From Shinisaurus crocodilurus (lineage: Eukaryota; Chordata; Lepidosauria; Squamata; Shinisauridae), in contig CM037878.1 of assembly GCA_021292165.1 (NCBI GenBank), positions 190,959,118 through 191,023,117 on the forward strand: a DNA stretch of 64,000 bases, in the 5' to 3' direction. Shown in pieces: positions 33,152 through 44,345 of this stretch. Position numbers and translations under genes: made by a program. The notes below the pieces were generated by a model, which was given only the letters and a program-made list of their open reading frames with translations, searched no databases and was not told the DNA's origin. Position 1 is the first letter of the stretch, and each line of letters opens with the position of its first letter.

Positions 33152-33261
33152 GACTAAATGAGAATCAGAAAGAATCATGAGCTATCCCACCTTGCAGATG
33201 CTTTCTTTCCATAAGAATTCTTGCCTTGCCTTAACAACAATGTTAGTCCAACACTGATCTA
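33152..33261. repeat. 110-bp direct repeat, copy 2 (58 bp upstream of the ATG)
   Basis: Second copy, on the 5' side of the receptor start codon, covering an upstream in-frame ATG at 33178. It would lie in the 5' UTR or promoter. Confidence 0.95.
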
Positions 33262-33615
33262 GAGCTAATTTTATACTGGATATCTCCATATCAAAAACCA
33301 GATCTAGAGGAAATGACTATAGGAAACTTTTGTCATATAGTGAGAGCATGATAGTATGTTCTCAGAGATCCTAAGAGATATGTACATCTGGTTTCCGTTT
33401 TACAGCATGATTATAGGCCCAAAATGTGACTCCTCCTAAGAGCCAGAGCCAATAAAATATATTTACCAACTCAGCCATGGGATGTCTTGCATTTCCCAAT
33501 GCCCCTCCTGGCAAACCCATCTAAACAGCAACTGTGAGCTACTGGTGGGTACCAACCCACAATTTTGTACACCACCTCCTGCTGCTCTAGCAGTTTTCTG
33601 TATTGTAGCCAATGT

Positions 33616-34100
33616 CAGTGCTGGCTCCAGGTTTCTTTCTTTTTTTAAAAAAAAATATTTTATTTAATTTATTGCAAACAATATAAAAAATACAAAACAT
33701 ACATAAAAGAAAAAAAATTAATAACAAATAAACTACAAAATACATAAACATCCAAATTATACAACAAACAACCGAGAACTTAATAACATACAACAAACAA
33801 CTACATATACAAATACAAAACCCCCCACCAACCACACATATAATACCCGCCCCATTTAGCCGGGCTCCAGGTTTCCGAGGGCCCTTGGGCAAGACACTCC
33901 CAATGGGGGCCCTCCCTCTGTGAATCTACCTTCTCACTGCCATTGCCACCAGCTCCTACTGCAACTCATCCTCTTCCTCATCATTGCCACCACTTGCTTG
34001 CTTGATAGGCAGAGAGCCAGTGAGCATGTAGGCAGTGGCATCTGCTGCTCCTCCTTCTCACCACCACCGTTGTCTGGGCCAGAATGAGAGGCGGGAGATT
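33616..34100. mobile_element. Unclassified repeat X, copy 1, interrupted by L1
   Basis: ctccaggtttccgagggccc, gggcaagacactcccaatgg and cacttgcttgcttgataggc match 37075-37422. The beginning was split by the L1 insertion at 33636-33862. Type unknown, perhaps a non-autonomous hAT. Confidence 0.6.
33636..33862 (-). mobile_element. L1 3' end insertion with 13-bp TSD
   Basis: T-rich start then a reversed L1 3' UTR (aaaatattttatttaattta as at 19225), flanked by ggctccaggtttc at 33623-33635 and 33863-33875. A 13-bp duplication and reversed A-rich tail are the marks of target-primed L1 retrotransposition; severely 5'-truncated. Confidence 0.8.
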
Positions 34101-34376
34101 CCAGAAATGAAACAGAGCAGGCAGAAAACCTAGGTAGAAATAGCATAAGAATATTGGGTTGAGGAGTGTAATGTGTGTCACACAAGTGATTCAGGCATTA
34201 CACTGATGAAATAAACTGCTCATATAGTTCCCCCCTTTGAAGGGAAGGAAGACTGGATATTGACTATTTTAATCAGACAAACACTGAGCAAAAAATCTGA
34301 AGAGTCAAAGAAGGAGGTAAAGAATTATTGAAGGATGAACACTGAAAAAAGGTGTCAGTGGCAGGTGAGTCTATAG

Positions 34377-34508
34377 CAGGGTTGGGCAACCTGTGGCCCT
34401 CCAGGTGTTTTGCCCTACAATTCCCAACAGCCCTACCCAGTATAGCCAATAGTGAGGAATCATGAGAGTTGTAGGCCAAACCATCTGGAGAACCACAAGT
34501 TGTCCTCC
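34377..34508. mobile_element. hAT-like MITE
   Basis: cagggttgggcaacctgtgg at the left, accacaagttgtcctccc at the right, inner arms ttttgccctacaattccc / gagttgtaggccaaacc. Lies 20 bp before the larger hAT element. Confidence 0.75.
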
Positions 34509-34527
34509 CATGGTGCTAAATAATCAA

Positions 34528-35523
34528 CAGGGATGGGGACTCGGACTCGAGGACTCGACTTGTGAGTCGGACTGAGTCCCCCCTCTGACTCGACTCGGAC
34601 TCGAGTCCCAATATTTTTAATGGGACTCGAGACTCGACTCGGGACTCGAGACCAAGGACTCTTCAACATTCCTGGGCTGTGCCAGAAGGAGTGGAGAGGA
34701 GCGTGATTGCCAGCGAAGAGCGCATGGAAGCAAGGTGTGCCGCTGCTCGGCCACTATGGACGGCTACCAGGAGTGCAGCCCCAACAGTGTGTCAAGATTT
34801 ATTTTGATGGATGTGTTGCGTACTTGGGAGAGGCAGAAGAAGGACCTGAGATTACTCTGTGTGGCTGCTCTGAGTGTGTTTCTGGTTCCAGCAAGTTCAT
34901 CACCAGTGGAGCGGGTGTTCAGTGAGGGTGGAATTGTGATGAGACCTCACCGTTCCAGAATGGGGGCCAAACATTTAGAAAAAATCATGTTCCTCAAATA
35001 CAACATGGATAGGTTTTAGGAAGTACAGCAAGTTTATTTTTTAAAATCATTTTTCTAAAATGCAACCTTTCAGACATTTTGGGTTTGGCTGCCTCTGCCT
35101 GCCTGTCTGGGGTTCCCAGCCTCCTCTGTCTGCCTGGGCTCTTCTTGACAATTCAACAGTTGAATTGTTCAAGACAAAGGCCTCTGCCTGCCTGCTTTGG
35201 GGTTCCCTGCCTCCTCTGCCTGCCTGGTTATTTTGGGTTTTTCTGCCTGGTCTGTTCTTGCCAAAATCAGTGGCAGAGTTTTGAAATAAAAAGGCACACT
35301 TGTGCCTAGAATTTATTTAAACCACACATCTGAAGTAGCCTTATTTTGTTGGGGAAAAACCCCATTGATTTTAATTGGGACTCATGGAGTCAGCTTTGGG
35401 AGTGACTCGTGACTTGTGACTCGTGAGTCACCATTTTGGACCAAGGACTTGGACTCGAGACTCGGGTCCAAAGACTCGTGACTCGACTCGTGACTCGAGA
35501 GCAAGGACTCTTCAACATCCCTG
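34528..35523 (+). mobile_element. GACTCG-rich hAT element with transposase remnant, 8-bp TSD
   Basis: 996 bp between TSDs ataatcaa (34520-34527, 35524-35531). Ends cagggatggggactcgg and gactcttcaacatccctg; both subterminal zones have many gactcg units. Keeps the transposase C-terminus at 34735-35019. The middle holds CT-rich duplicated blocks around a small palindrome (caattcaacagttgaattg near 35150). Confidence 0.9.
34735..35019 (+). pseudogene. hAT transposase C-terminal dimerisation region, remnant
   Basis: The open stretch includes PASSSPVERVFSEGG, IVMRPHRSRMGAKHLEK and IMFLKYN. S-x-x-x-E-R-x-F-S followed by R-x-R-x and an LxxL-type helix end is the hAT-family C-terminal dimerisation domain. 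The DDE catalytic core and the BED-type DNA-binding part are absent, so it is a fragment in a deleted element. The related copy at 27002 has lost this part as well. Confidence 0.85.
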
Positions 35524-35926
35524 ATAATCAAATTGGGAAAATAACCCTGTTTAGGTGGATTTATGAAAGAAGATAGAACAAACAACAAACTGAAAATGTA
35601 TCTAAGAATGAGATCTTCGCTATTAATGCTCTACAAACCAAGTACAAGAACACAAATAGTGGAGAGAGGAGGTAAGCCAAGGCTGTACTGGGGGAAAGTG
35701 TTGTGAACAAACTGAGCAGAAAAAAAATTGTTAGGAGAGTTAATACAAGTGGGAGCAGAATCAGGAAGAGCCAAGAGGAGTTAACATGGTAATAGCAAAA
35801 ACAAAAAGGAAACTGGATCAAAAGGCTGAAGAATGCTAAAAGACTTTGAAACAGGAAAAGGAGTTAAGGAAAACACTGAATGTCAATAGATGATCATCAG
35901 AAAGTGAAAAAGGAGTATTTATAAAG

Positions 35927-36362
35927 CACTGTATGACTTGAGACCAGGCTATTTGGAAGACCACATACTCCCATATGAGTCTGCCCAGGCTTTAAGATCT
36001 TTGTGGGGGGAGGCTCTCCTCTCGATCCAACTGCCATCAGAGGCACATTTGGTTGGGATTCAACAGGGCCTTCTGTGTGGCTGCTCCCAGACTCTGGAAC
36101 TCCCTGCTGAGGGAAGCTGTTGGCTCCCTTTTTGTTGTCCTTCTGCCTGCAGGCAAATACATTTTTAGTCAAGCGGGTCTGCTACTGCAGGGGTATTTAA
36201 TTGGTTGGGTACTGGTTTTTTTATTGTTGTGCTTTTAATTGATTTGCTTTTCTGTTATCTTTTAATTAAGATTCTGTTTTTAATATGTATTTTATTATCG
36301 TTAGCCACCTTATGTGTCATTTTGGGCAGAAAGGCAGGATATATATTTAATTAATTAATAAA
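35927..36362 (+). mobile_element. L2/CR1-like LINE 3' end, copy 3
   Basis: acagggccttctgtgtggct, ctctggaactccctgctgag and the end tagccaccttatgtgtcatt then aaaggcaggatatatattta. Frame broken. Confidence 0.65.
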
Positions 36363-36390
36363 ATATTTGACACTACCTATCAACATAGTA

Positions 36391-36640
36391 CAGTCATGCC
36401 TTGGACTGAGAGCATAATTCGTTCCAGAAACGTGCTTGTAATCCAAAATACTCTTATATCAAAACGAAATCCCCCAAAAAAAATTTGTACAGAGATTTTT
36501 AATTTAAGCCGTACTACAGTACTTGTATTGCAAGACGTCGCTTGTATATCAAGTAAAAAAATATTAAATAAATATTTAAAAATTTGCTTGTCTTGCAAAA
36601 CACTCTCAAACCAAGTTACTTGCAATCCAAGTTATTACTG
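36391..36640. mobile_element. pogo/Tigger-like MITE, second copy
   Basis: TA (36389-36390, 36641-36642) around cagtcatgccttggactga and cttgcaatccaagttattac. Same length and order of motifs as 23969-24218. Confidence 0.75.
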
Positions 36641-36643
36641 TAA

Positions 36644-36935
36644 ATGTTGCAGAATCTGTTTGAGAGTTGCATAACCAGATCTATTGTGAAGGTAAATTGG
36701 ACAAATTCATCGAGGAGAAGGCTATCAATGGCTACTAGTCCTGATTGGCTATATGCTACCTCCAGTATCAGAGGCAGTATGCCTATGTATGTACACCAGT
36801 TGCTGGGGGACATGGGCAGAAGGGTGCTGTTGCACTAATGCCCTGCTTGTGGGATCCTGTGGGCAGCTGGGATGCCACTGTGTGTGCTCGACTAGATGGA
36901 CCCTTGGTCTGATCCAACATGGCTCTTCTTATGTT
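36644..36935 (+). mobile_element. CR1/L3-like LINE 3' end
   Basis: ggacaaattcatcgaggaga, ggctatcaatggctactagt and the end tggacccttggtctgatcc / catggctcttcttatgttct. Immediately follows the pogo-like MITE. The same family runs backwards at 11775-12210. Confidence 0.75.
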
Positions 36936-37074
36936 CTTAAGGTAAACGTTTTATCAAATAATCTCTAGCTAGAAGCAAATATTCTTAAGAAACTATTCCT
37001 AACCATCTACTCAGCATCCAGTAGGTGAAAAAGAACCTTTAGCAATCTGTAATTATGTTGGTGAGTGAGTATAT

Positions 37075-37422
37075 GCTCCAGGTTTTTGAGAGCCCTTGGG
37101 CAAGACATCCTGAATGGGCCCTCTCCTTCAGTGAGCCTACCTTCTCACTGCCATTGTCACCAACCGCTATAGTTCCTCTTCCTCTCTCTCATCTTTTCTA
37201 TCACTTGCTTGCTTGACAGGTAGAGAGAGCCAGTGAGCAAGTAGGCAGTGGCATCTACTGCTCCTCCTTCTCACCATCACTGTTGTCTAGGCCAGAGCAA
37301 GTGGAAGGTGAACAAGCAGGTTCAATGAGGAGGAGCAACTCCAGGGGTCTCTTGTCAATGGGCCTCTGCTGGGATGTGGGCCCTCGGCAAGCGCCCAACA
37401 ATGCCTACCCTTGATGTTGGCC
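37075..37422. mobile_element. Unclassified repeat X, copy 2
   Basis: ctccaggtttttgagagccc, gggcaagacatcctgaatgg, tgcttgcttgacagg and cagtggcatctactgctcct align with 33864-34090, here without the L1. Right end gatgttggccctg. Confidence 0.6.
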
Positions 37423-38407
37423 CTGTATGCTCTAGAAGTTTACCTTGATATAAAATTCTGGAAAGTATTTATGCATGCAGTGCAAAGTGCTGTTGACTTC
37501 ATTTATTCTTTTCCATCTACTCTAAAATCTTAGAGTAGGTTACACATCTTTTTAGGGCATTCAACTGATTAATCAACTGGCATGTTCATACAATGGATTG
37601 ATTAATTAATCAATTATATAATTGATCATTTAATAAATGTACATACTACCCAAATTTAAATATGTACCTTTTTGAAGGAAGTATGAAATCACATAAATTT
37701 CACCAACATTAGCTACCTCTTTTCTTTCTTCCTTCCTTTTTATGGAAAGGTTATTTTTAATATTTTCTTTTTCACCTGCTATTATACTAGCACATTGTTT
37801 CCCCAGTCAGCAATTAAAGTTGTAATTTAATTTTTAAAAAACACTAGTAAAAAACCACTTTTCAAATAAAGATTAAACTTCTGATGTCTGAAAAATAGTA
37901 AGTCAACTATATGAATCTGTTTTACAGCACTCTCAGTCAAAAAGATGGCTATAGTAAATAACTGCACGCCACGTTCAGTAACTCTGACTAATTTATTTCA
38001 GTTTCACTACAATTTGATTTAGCTCAAATATTGGCAGAACAAGATTGTTTCCTGAGATTCTTCCCTTCCTTTTCCCATTTGCTAAGTTTTTCCACACTAA
38101 AGTTAATCCCTATTACACTTCTCTTACACTTGATCCCTATAATCCAATTTAATATAATCCAAAATAAAGGTGTACTACTTACAGTCCCCAGATAGTACAC
38201 CTGGCACAGTACTTAGGACTGAAGTTTGTCTTCCTTCTTTAAAAGCACGGATTCATAAGTGCATGACACTATAATGGAAATAACTCTTGCTAATTTCAGA
38301 CCAAAATTTAGCAAAACTGTTATTTAGACCCACACAGCTGAGCATTATTCTCTAACTGCTTGATCCTGAGTTATTCGATTTCCCTTTAAAGTTCTTCTCT
38401 GGCCTGA
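37423..38407. other. AT-rich sequence without recognised element
   Basis: No exon, RNA gene or repeat ends recognised. Confidence 0.4.
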
Positions 38408-38409
38408 TA

Positions 38410-38804
38410 GGGATGTCAGAAAAATGTGCAATGGTCTCAAACGAGTTCAAATTTCTAAGAATATGACCCGTGATTCTGCACAGATTCTGTGGACTTGTGG
38501 ACCATTTTTTTTAAAAAAAAAATCCATAATTTTACACAGATTTGGTTGTGGAAAAATAAAAACAACACCAACCAAAAATGTGCATTTCCCCCATAGGCTA
38601 AAGCATGAAAATATGCATTTTTCAAGGATTTGCATATTGGGGGGGGATTTGAGCATTTTCAGGAGTGCAAATTTACGCAAGTGTGAATTTGCACAAATGT
38701 GTATGAACTCATTTGCACAAAATCCAGTTATATCAATGAGCAGACGACAGAATGGAAGGTGACAATCCATGGAAGGTTGATGGAACGGATTCTACATACA
38801 TCCC
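38410..38804. mobile_element. TA-flanked MITE, related to 26927-28042
   Basis: gggatgtcag / catacatccc ends next to TA (38408-38409, 38805-38806). Interior rich in tgcattttt and gcaaatttacg/ gtgaattt motifs. Confidence 0.6.
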
Positions 38805-38806
38805 TA

Positions 38807-40261
38807 TCTCAGGATGCCTCTGATCATAAGACTCGCAATGTAGTTTTTTGCTGTAAATGGCAAAACATAATGGCCTATTTGTAATGGCCATTGGCTATAA
38901 ACAATACAATTTCACTGACTGACTGGCTGACTATATACTCTCTCATCTCAATTCACAAATATTCCCTCCCTGAAACCTCTAGAGATATGAAACTGCTTGC
39001 CACTGTTTCCACAGTTCAATGGAAAAATTGACAGAGAAGCTACAGCTTCAGTAAGCTTCACTGAACTCCTATCTCTTTTCATCTTTTCCACGGGGGCTTC
39101 CTTTCCTCTTCCTTTCCTCTTCATCTCTGCATCTGCTCCTGCAGTGCCATCTACAACATCAGTCCTTACAAGTCCCTTTTAATCACTTCCGAGTCATTCC
39201 CAGTAGTGAATAAGTGACAATAGGGTCAATTAAGAGGCTTTTCAGATCAGCGCCTCTTTTTGATCTAAGGGATCTTGTAATATTTCTGGATAGGATTTTT
39301 TTGAAAAATACTGTGACGGAACCTGTGAACGCCTATAAAATCCATCCAAGTTAAGTCAATGCTGTAGATCTTGTGAAGATTTATCTCTTTGAAAAAGTGT
39401 CATTGTAGCATAGTTAGTGTTGGAGCATTGATCTGCACAGTGCAAGGAATTAAAAACTAAATCAAATTTTTGAAATCATACAGGCTTTGACCACATCTGG
39501 GTAATGGGCCAGTATTGTTGATGGATATCAAGAACAGCAGGGACCAAGCCCATAATATGTGGCTTTGAGGGCAACTACATTTTCTGGAGCTATTCAACAG
39601 CCATGGTTAAGCCCTGGCATGAGATATTAGCATGGTTCATATGGAATGAGAAAACATGGTTTCCTACTAAATGAACAAACAGAGCAATTCTCAGGCTCAC
39701 ACACTCCCCCTTCCCTCTCCTTCTCCTTTGTGTGCCAGAGGGGGAGATTGGAAACATCTGTTTCTGGTTTTAAACTAACCATAGTCTCCCATAGCATCTG
39801 AACTCAGTGAACTATGGGCATTTTAAAGTCTAGTTAGTGAACAATCCAGATTCTTAAACCATGGTTTTATCCTGACTTGTTCTCATTAACTATAGTTTAA
39901 ATAAACTGCAGTTCCCAAAGTTTGGACACAATTGTGGTTTACTTAAATTGGAAGTGAAAGTTTCTGATCTCCTCCTCTCATGGGAGCAGAGGGGAGGGGT
40001 AAGAGTGTAAGCCAAGGTTTGCTGCTGCTTGTTCACATAGTGGGAAATCATAGGCCATTGTGAACCTCCATAAGCTTAAACAAGAAACACTTGAAAGACT
40101 CCATGGCATTTGCTGCTCAACTCCATGGCATTCGAGCTGTGGAGTCCTATAAGATACTCTCTTATCCCCTATGTTCTTTATCATCAGTATGAAGCTGCTG
40201 GGTGAGGTCATCCAGGGATTTGGAGCGAAGTATCATCAGCATGCTGATTAAACCCAATTCT
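38807..40261. other. No gene or clear repeat seen
   Basis: Mixed-composition intergenic sequence with stops in all frames. No recognised element ends. Confidence 0.4.
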
Positions 40262-41180
40262 ATGACTGGGTTCGCACAACACACCAACCCATCATGGGTG
40301 ACAAGCCATGTGAACCTGTCACATGTAATGTGAACCTGGACTGCTTTCTGTGGGGTGGTTTGTTTGTGGGCAACAAGCCACCCTGCCAACCCATGGCTTG
40401 TTTTAGGGGTTATTGTACACACAATGGGTTGTTGTGTTGTCCAAACCCATCATAGGTACAGGGAAGCAGCAAGTGAGCCACCCAGGAACAGCAGGAAAAA
40501 ACCCTTGCTGCTCTTGCTGAGTTTGCCCGGGCCACCACAAGTAACAGCTGTCGCACCGATGCCCATTTTTGGTAGGTCCTGACTGTTCTGTGACCTCACA
40601 CTTTCCCACCCTTTCCCGATCTTCTAGGTCAGGGCTCTCCAACCTTGGGTCCCCAGATGTTGCTGGCCTACAGCTCCCAGCATACCCAACCAGCATGGCT
40701 AATGGCAAGGGATTCTGGGAGCTGCAGTCCAGCAACATCTGGGGACCCAAGGTTGGAGAGCCCTGTTCTAGGTGCTTGGGAACGTGGAAAGGTGTGAGCC
40801 AGCCACCGCATTTATGGGAGCATGGGATTTTGACAGCTAGCTGTCAAAGCTCAGGCTTCCTTTTAAAATGGGTTTTTTTACAGGGCTGCCCAGGTTTTTT
40901 TTTTTACAAGGACAGATACATATGTATATGCATATGTCCCTGTAAAAAAAACAACCCTGATTAGCCCTGTCAAAATCTATTTTAAAAGTAAGTCTGAGCT
41001 TTGACAGCTGTCAAAGTTCAGTGCTCCTGTAAATGGGGTGGCTCGCACTTTTCCACTTTCCCAAGCACCTAGAGTCTCGGGAAAGGGTTGAAAAATGTGA
41101 GGACACTGAAAACAGTCAGGTCCAACCAAAAAAACTGGAGGATCTCATCGCAAACGGGCTGATCTGCTGGCCACCCCTTT
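40262..41180. mobile_element. Large foldback DNA element
   Basis: Begins actgggttcgcacaacacac. A long imperfect palindrome is centred near 40930: left arm from about 40563 (ggtaggtcctgactg, ctttcccaccctttcccga, gcttgggaacgtgg, tttgacagctagctgtcaaa) pairs with the right arm up to about 41127 (caaccctttcccgag complement, ccactttcccaagc, tttgacagctgtcaaa, cagtcaggtccaacc). Shares blocks such as ttgctgctcttgct with 49635-50880. No transposase. Confidence 0.6.
40630..40765. mobile_element. hAT-like MITE inside the foldback arm, 8-bp TSD
   Basis: 136 bp, nearly perfect inverted repeat: cagggctctccaaccttggg and ccaaggttggagagccctg, with flanking ttctaggt at 40622-40629 and 40766-40773. The opposite arm of the host element keeps a single ctctaggt-like site without it. 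Confidence 0.92.
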
Positions 41181-41454
41181 CATGAGCAAAGATCGCTCAT
41201 GGCTTTGCTTTCCCTTGACAGCTTGCCTTTTGACAGATGACAAAAGAGTGCAAAGTAAAAAATGGACCTATTTGCAGCATTTTGACAGCAGACACTTCTC
41301 AGGACATTGCTCAGGTGAGGCCTCCCATTTTGGACCCCTGCAAGTGTGCAACTCCACACTTCTGCAAGTCTGACTAAAAAAAATTTGTAAAGAAAAATTT
41401 GACCAAAAAAATTGCACAAATTTCTTGACTTAAATTTAAAAAAGAAGTTGTGAA

Positions 41455-41535
41455 TATACGTATATATACATAGATACATACATACATACACATATATGTT
41501 TCATATATACATACATACACACACATATATATTTC

Positions 41536-41587
<52 letters not shown>

Positions 41588-41605
41588 ATACACACACACA
41601 CGCAC
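41455..41605. repeat. Compound (TA)/(CATA)/(TG)/(CA) microsatellite
   Basis: atac and acat units, then (TA)n near 41537-41551, (TG)n at 41551-41582 and (CA)n at 41590-41604. Confidence 0.9.
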
Positions 41606-41699
41606 ACTGGTCCCATAACTTCAATGGTTTGGTCATGCTTGGCTTCCAGTGCACTGCATTCTACCATTCTCAAGACAGCACATGCATCCAAAGCAGCCA

Positions 41700-41915
41700 G
41701 AAACCTATCTATTTATTTATTTTATTTATTACATTTGTGAATCGCCCATCTGGCTGGCCACCCGGCCACCCTGGGCAATGTACAATTCAACAATGCAATA
41801 ATAAAACAAACACAGCACAATTAAAACAGTATAGAAAAAATTTCTTTTAAAAACCTAACCCACCTCATATTCCCCCCTGAAATACCATGTTTTTAATGTG
41901 CGGCGGAAGCTCATC
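41700..41915 (-). mobile_element. L2/CR1-like LINE 3' end, reversed
   Basis: Reverse complement of 14250-14400: ccggccaccctgggcaatgt and taatgtgcggcggaagctca. Confidence 0.7.
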
Positions 41916-41927
41916 ATTGCTTTAAAG

Positions 41928-42273
41928 CAGTGCTTCTCAATTATTTTCTGTCATGCCCCCCCTAGGAAGAAGAAAACATTTCGCGCCCCCCGCGCGACTG
42001 TAAATAGTATCATTTGTCTATAAAATTGTTATAAGTACACCTCTGCATAACACTGTATCCTTATTAACGTATAAGAGAATAAAAAAAGAAAGAAATGTGG
42101 ATCAATTTACAACAAAGAATAGCTTTATTAACTGTAGCAGAAAAGATTTAAAGGAGCACAGGATTTAAAGGAACACAATATTAAAAAAAACTTAACTGAG
42201 GTCAAACGAGCCCCCCTTTACGGAGCCTCGCGCCCCCCCCTGGGGGGCCCGCCCCACTATTTGAGAAGCACTG
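41928..42273. mobile_element. hAT-like non-autonomous element, 8-bp TSD
   Basis: 346 bp with ends cagtgcttctcaa / ttgagaagcactg and TSD ctttaaag (41920-41927, 42274-42281). Subterminal C-rich runs (gcgccccccgcgc; gcgcccccccctgggg) and an AT-rich core. Confidence 0.88.
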
Positions 42274-42281
42274 CTTTAAAG

Positions 42282-44000
42282 GTTCCTATTAGCAACTGCA
42301 CTGCGATCACTGCTGCTACATTGCTTTCTCCCTTAGCTCAACCTTAAGTGGTGATGGCAATGGTTGTGTCACAGGGTAATTGGGAGCAGGAACAACGGTT
42401 TCCCCACTCACTGCTTGCCCCACAGTGGCAGCTGGAGCATTGCTACTGAAAGAGAATGTGGAGAAGAAGGTACCAAGTGCTTCAGTTCCCTGGCAGACTG
42501 CCTGTCAGCTATAGAAGAACAGGATACACCAGAGGGTATACCTCCAGCTGTCAAACTGACACGCACTTCACTAGTCACTACTGTGTAAAAGTATGTTGCA
42601 ACCTACTTCTTCTGCCTTGCTATTTGTTTTTATAACCATAGGGGGAAGTGTTGGCAGAAGTCAATCCATTGGCTAAAGCAGAATGACCTACTTCTTCTGC
42701 TCTTTATTTGTTTTCTAAGAGGAAAATGTCGAGAAGGGATGATCTGTACAAAAATATATATTTCTGATAGCAAAAGAAAAGGTATTTCCCTACTTGTGTA
42801 TTTTTTTTTTTTTTGCACTATTCCACTCAAGCACAGCACCACCTAGTTATGTAGCAGAAAAACAGGAGAGAAAAAGCTCTATGTGTAGAGCTTGGATCTC
42901 AATTCTGTGACAAAACTGAAAGTAGACACTACTGAAAACTGAAAGTACAGTAACAGCCTCATGTAGAAAAGCTCTCAGTCAAATAAAGAGTACAAGGTGA
43001 TAAAAAATGACAGTGAGGGATTATTCACAAGTATTGGGCAAGGAGGACTCTTGGGGTGAAAAAATGGTGTTGTCTTCTTTTTTCCAACTTCCACATTAAC
43101 CTAGAACAAATGTTATATTTTTTATTATAGATTGTACCTTAAATACATATTCCAAAACCTTTCATCTGTCCAAAGATAAGGAAAGCAACCCATCTTAGCT
43201 TCTGTTTGAAACAATGATTCACCATGGCATTCTACCTTTTATACAGAATTCATCTAATTCTGAGTAATTTAATGACTCAGCTAATCAGCTGTTTTTATCA
43301 ATTCATCTTGGTTGATAAGGGGTTCAGGAACAATGTGTTCTCTTCTTTCTAGTGTATTAAAGCATTAAAATGTATGAAGAGGAGGAGGGGAACAGAATGT
43401 GGGCTGTTTGTCATTCTGTACAGGCTGATTAATAGTAAATGCATTTTATTTTATTTTTAATTAGACAAATCCATGGGAGCAGCATCTTAAATAGTTATGA
43501 GTTGTAGTTCAGTCTTGTTTTCAGGCTTTTTAGTAATCAGGGTGTATATATACACCAAATTTCAGCTTTCTAGTTTATTGTTGAAGTACCTTAATCATTT
43601 CGGAGTACATTTTATGTCCCTCATTTTAGGAAAGCCATGTACAAATGCCACATTATTAGTCATTTTTAGTACTTAGATTACATTTGACTATGTTTATATC
43701 AAGGTTTGTGTTACACTTTTAAGTCCCCGCATTTGAGGGAGTGATTCATAGTTTCCCTGTTTTCAGATGTTTTGATGATCAGGGTCCTGCATATTTGACA
43801 AGTTTAGGTCATGGGGGAGCACCCTAACAATTTTGATGATGATCCCATGAGCAAGTCAGTTAGATGTCTGTGTGTGTGTGTGTTATATAATGAGATGAGG
43901 GTAGTTAGGCACTTCTGTTACTTGGTCACAAGTAATGAACCAGGTGATAGGGAACTTGCATCCTCTTATAGCAATAACCAGAAGTAATGGCATGGTAAAT
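42282..44000. other. No gene or clear repeat seen
   Basis: Intergenic; a T16 run at 42799-42814 and (TG)n at 43869-43882. Nothing else recognised. Confidence 0.4.
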
Positions 44001-44008
44001 CTAGATCA

Positions 44009-44255
44009 AGAAAGACAGTGTGGTGTAGTGGTTAGAGTGTTGGCCTGGGATACAGGAGATCCAGTTTCTAGTCCCCACTCAGCCAGTGAGTCACTCAGCT
44101 CACTGGGTGACTTAGGCCCATCACTGACCTCTCAGCCTAACCTACCTCACAGGGTTGTTGAATTGTGAGGATAAAATGGTGAGGAGTAGGACCATGGTGC
44201 CTTGGGTTTGTTGCAAGTGGAAAAAAGGTGGTATATAGATGTAATAAGAAAAAAA
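44009..44255 (+). mobile_element. tRNA-derived SINE, full length
   Basis: tRNA-like head gtgtggtgtagtggttagag (A box), agtttctagtccccactcag (B box side), the body tcagcctaacctacctcaca and tail. Not a tRNA gene: no full cloverleaf. Confidence 0.85.
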
Positions 44256-44345
44256 GAAAGAACCATTTCATTCATTTGTAGCACTGCTGTTTTATACCAC
44301 ATACAGTAGCACTGCTGTTTTATACCACCACACTGTACACACATA

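Noticed and set aside
33090..33178. Upstream in-frame ATG at 33178 as receptor start
   Set aside because: It would put about 28 polar residues before the signal peptide, lies in the 110-bp repeat, and a likely acceptor (TTTCCAG) intervenes.
41374..41691. Frames rich in Thr-His and Cys-Val
   Set aside because: Translation of the CA/TG microsatellite.
44009..44100. Possible tRNA gene
   Set aside because: A and B boxes belong to the tRNA-derived SINE; no intact cloverleaf.
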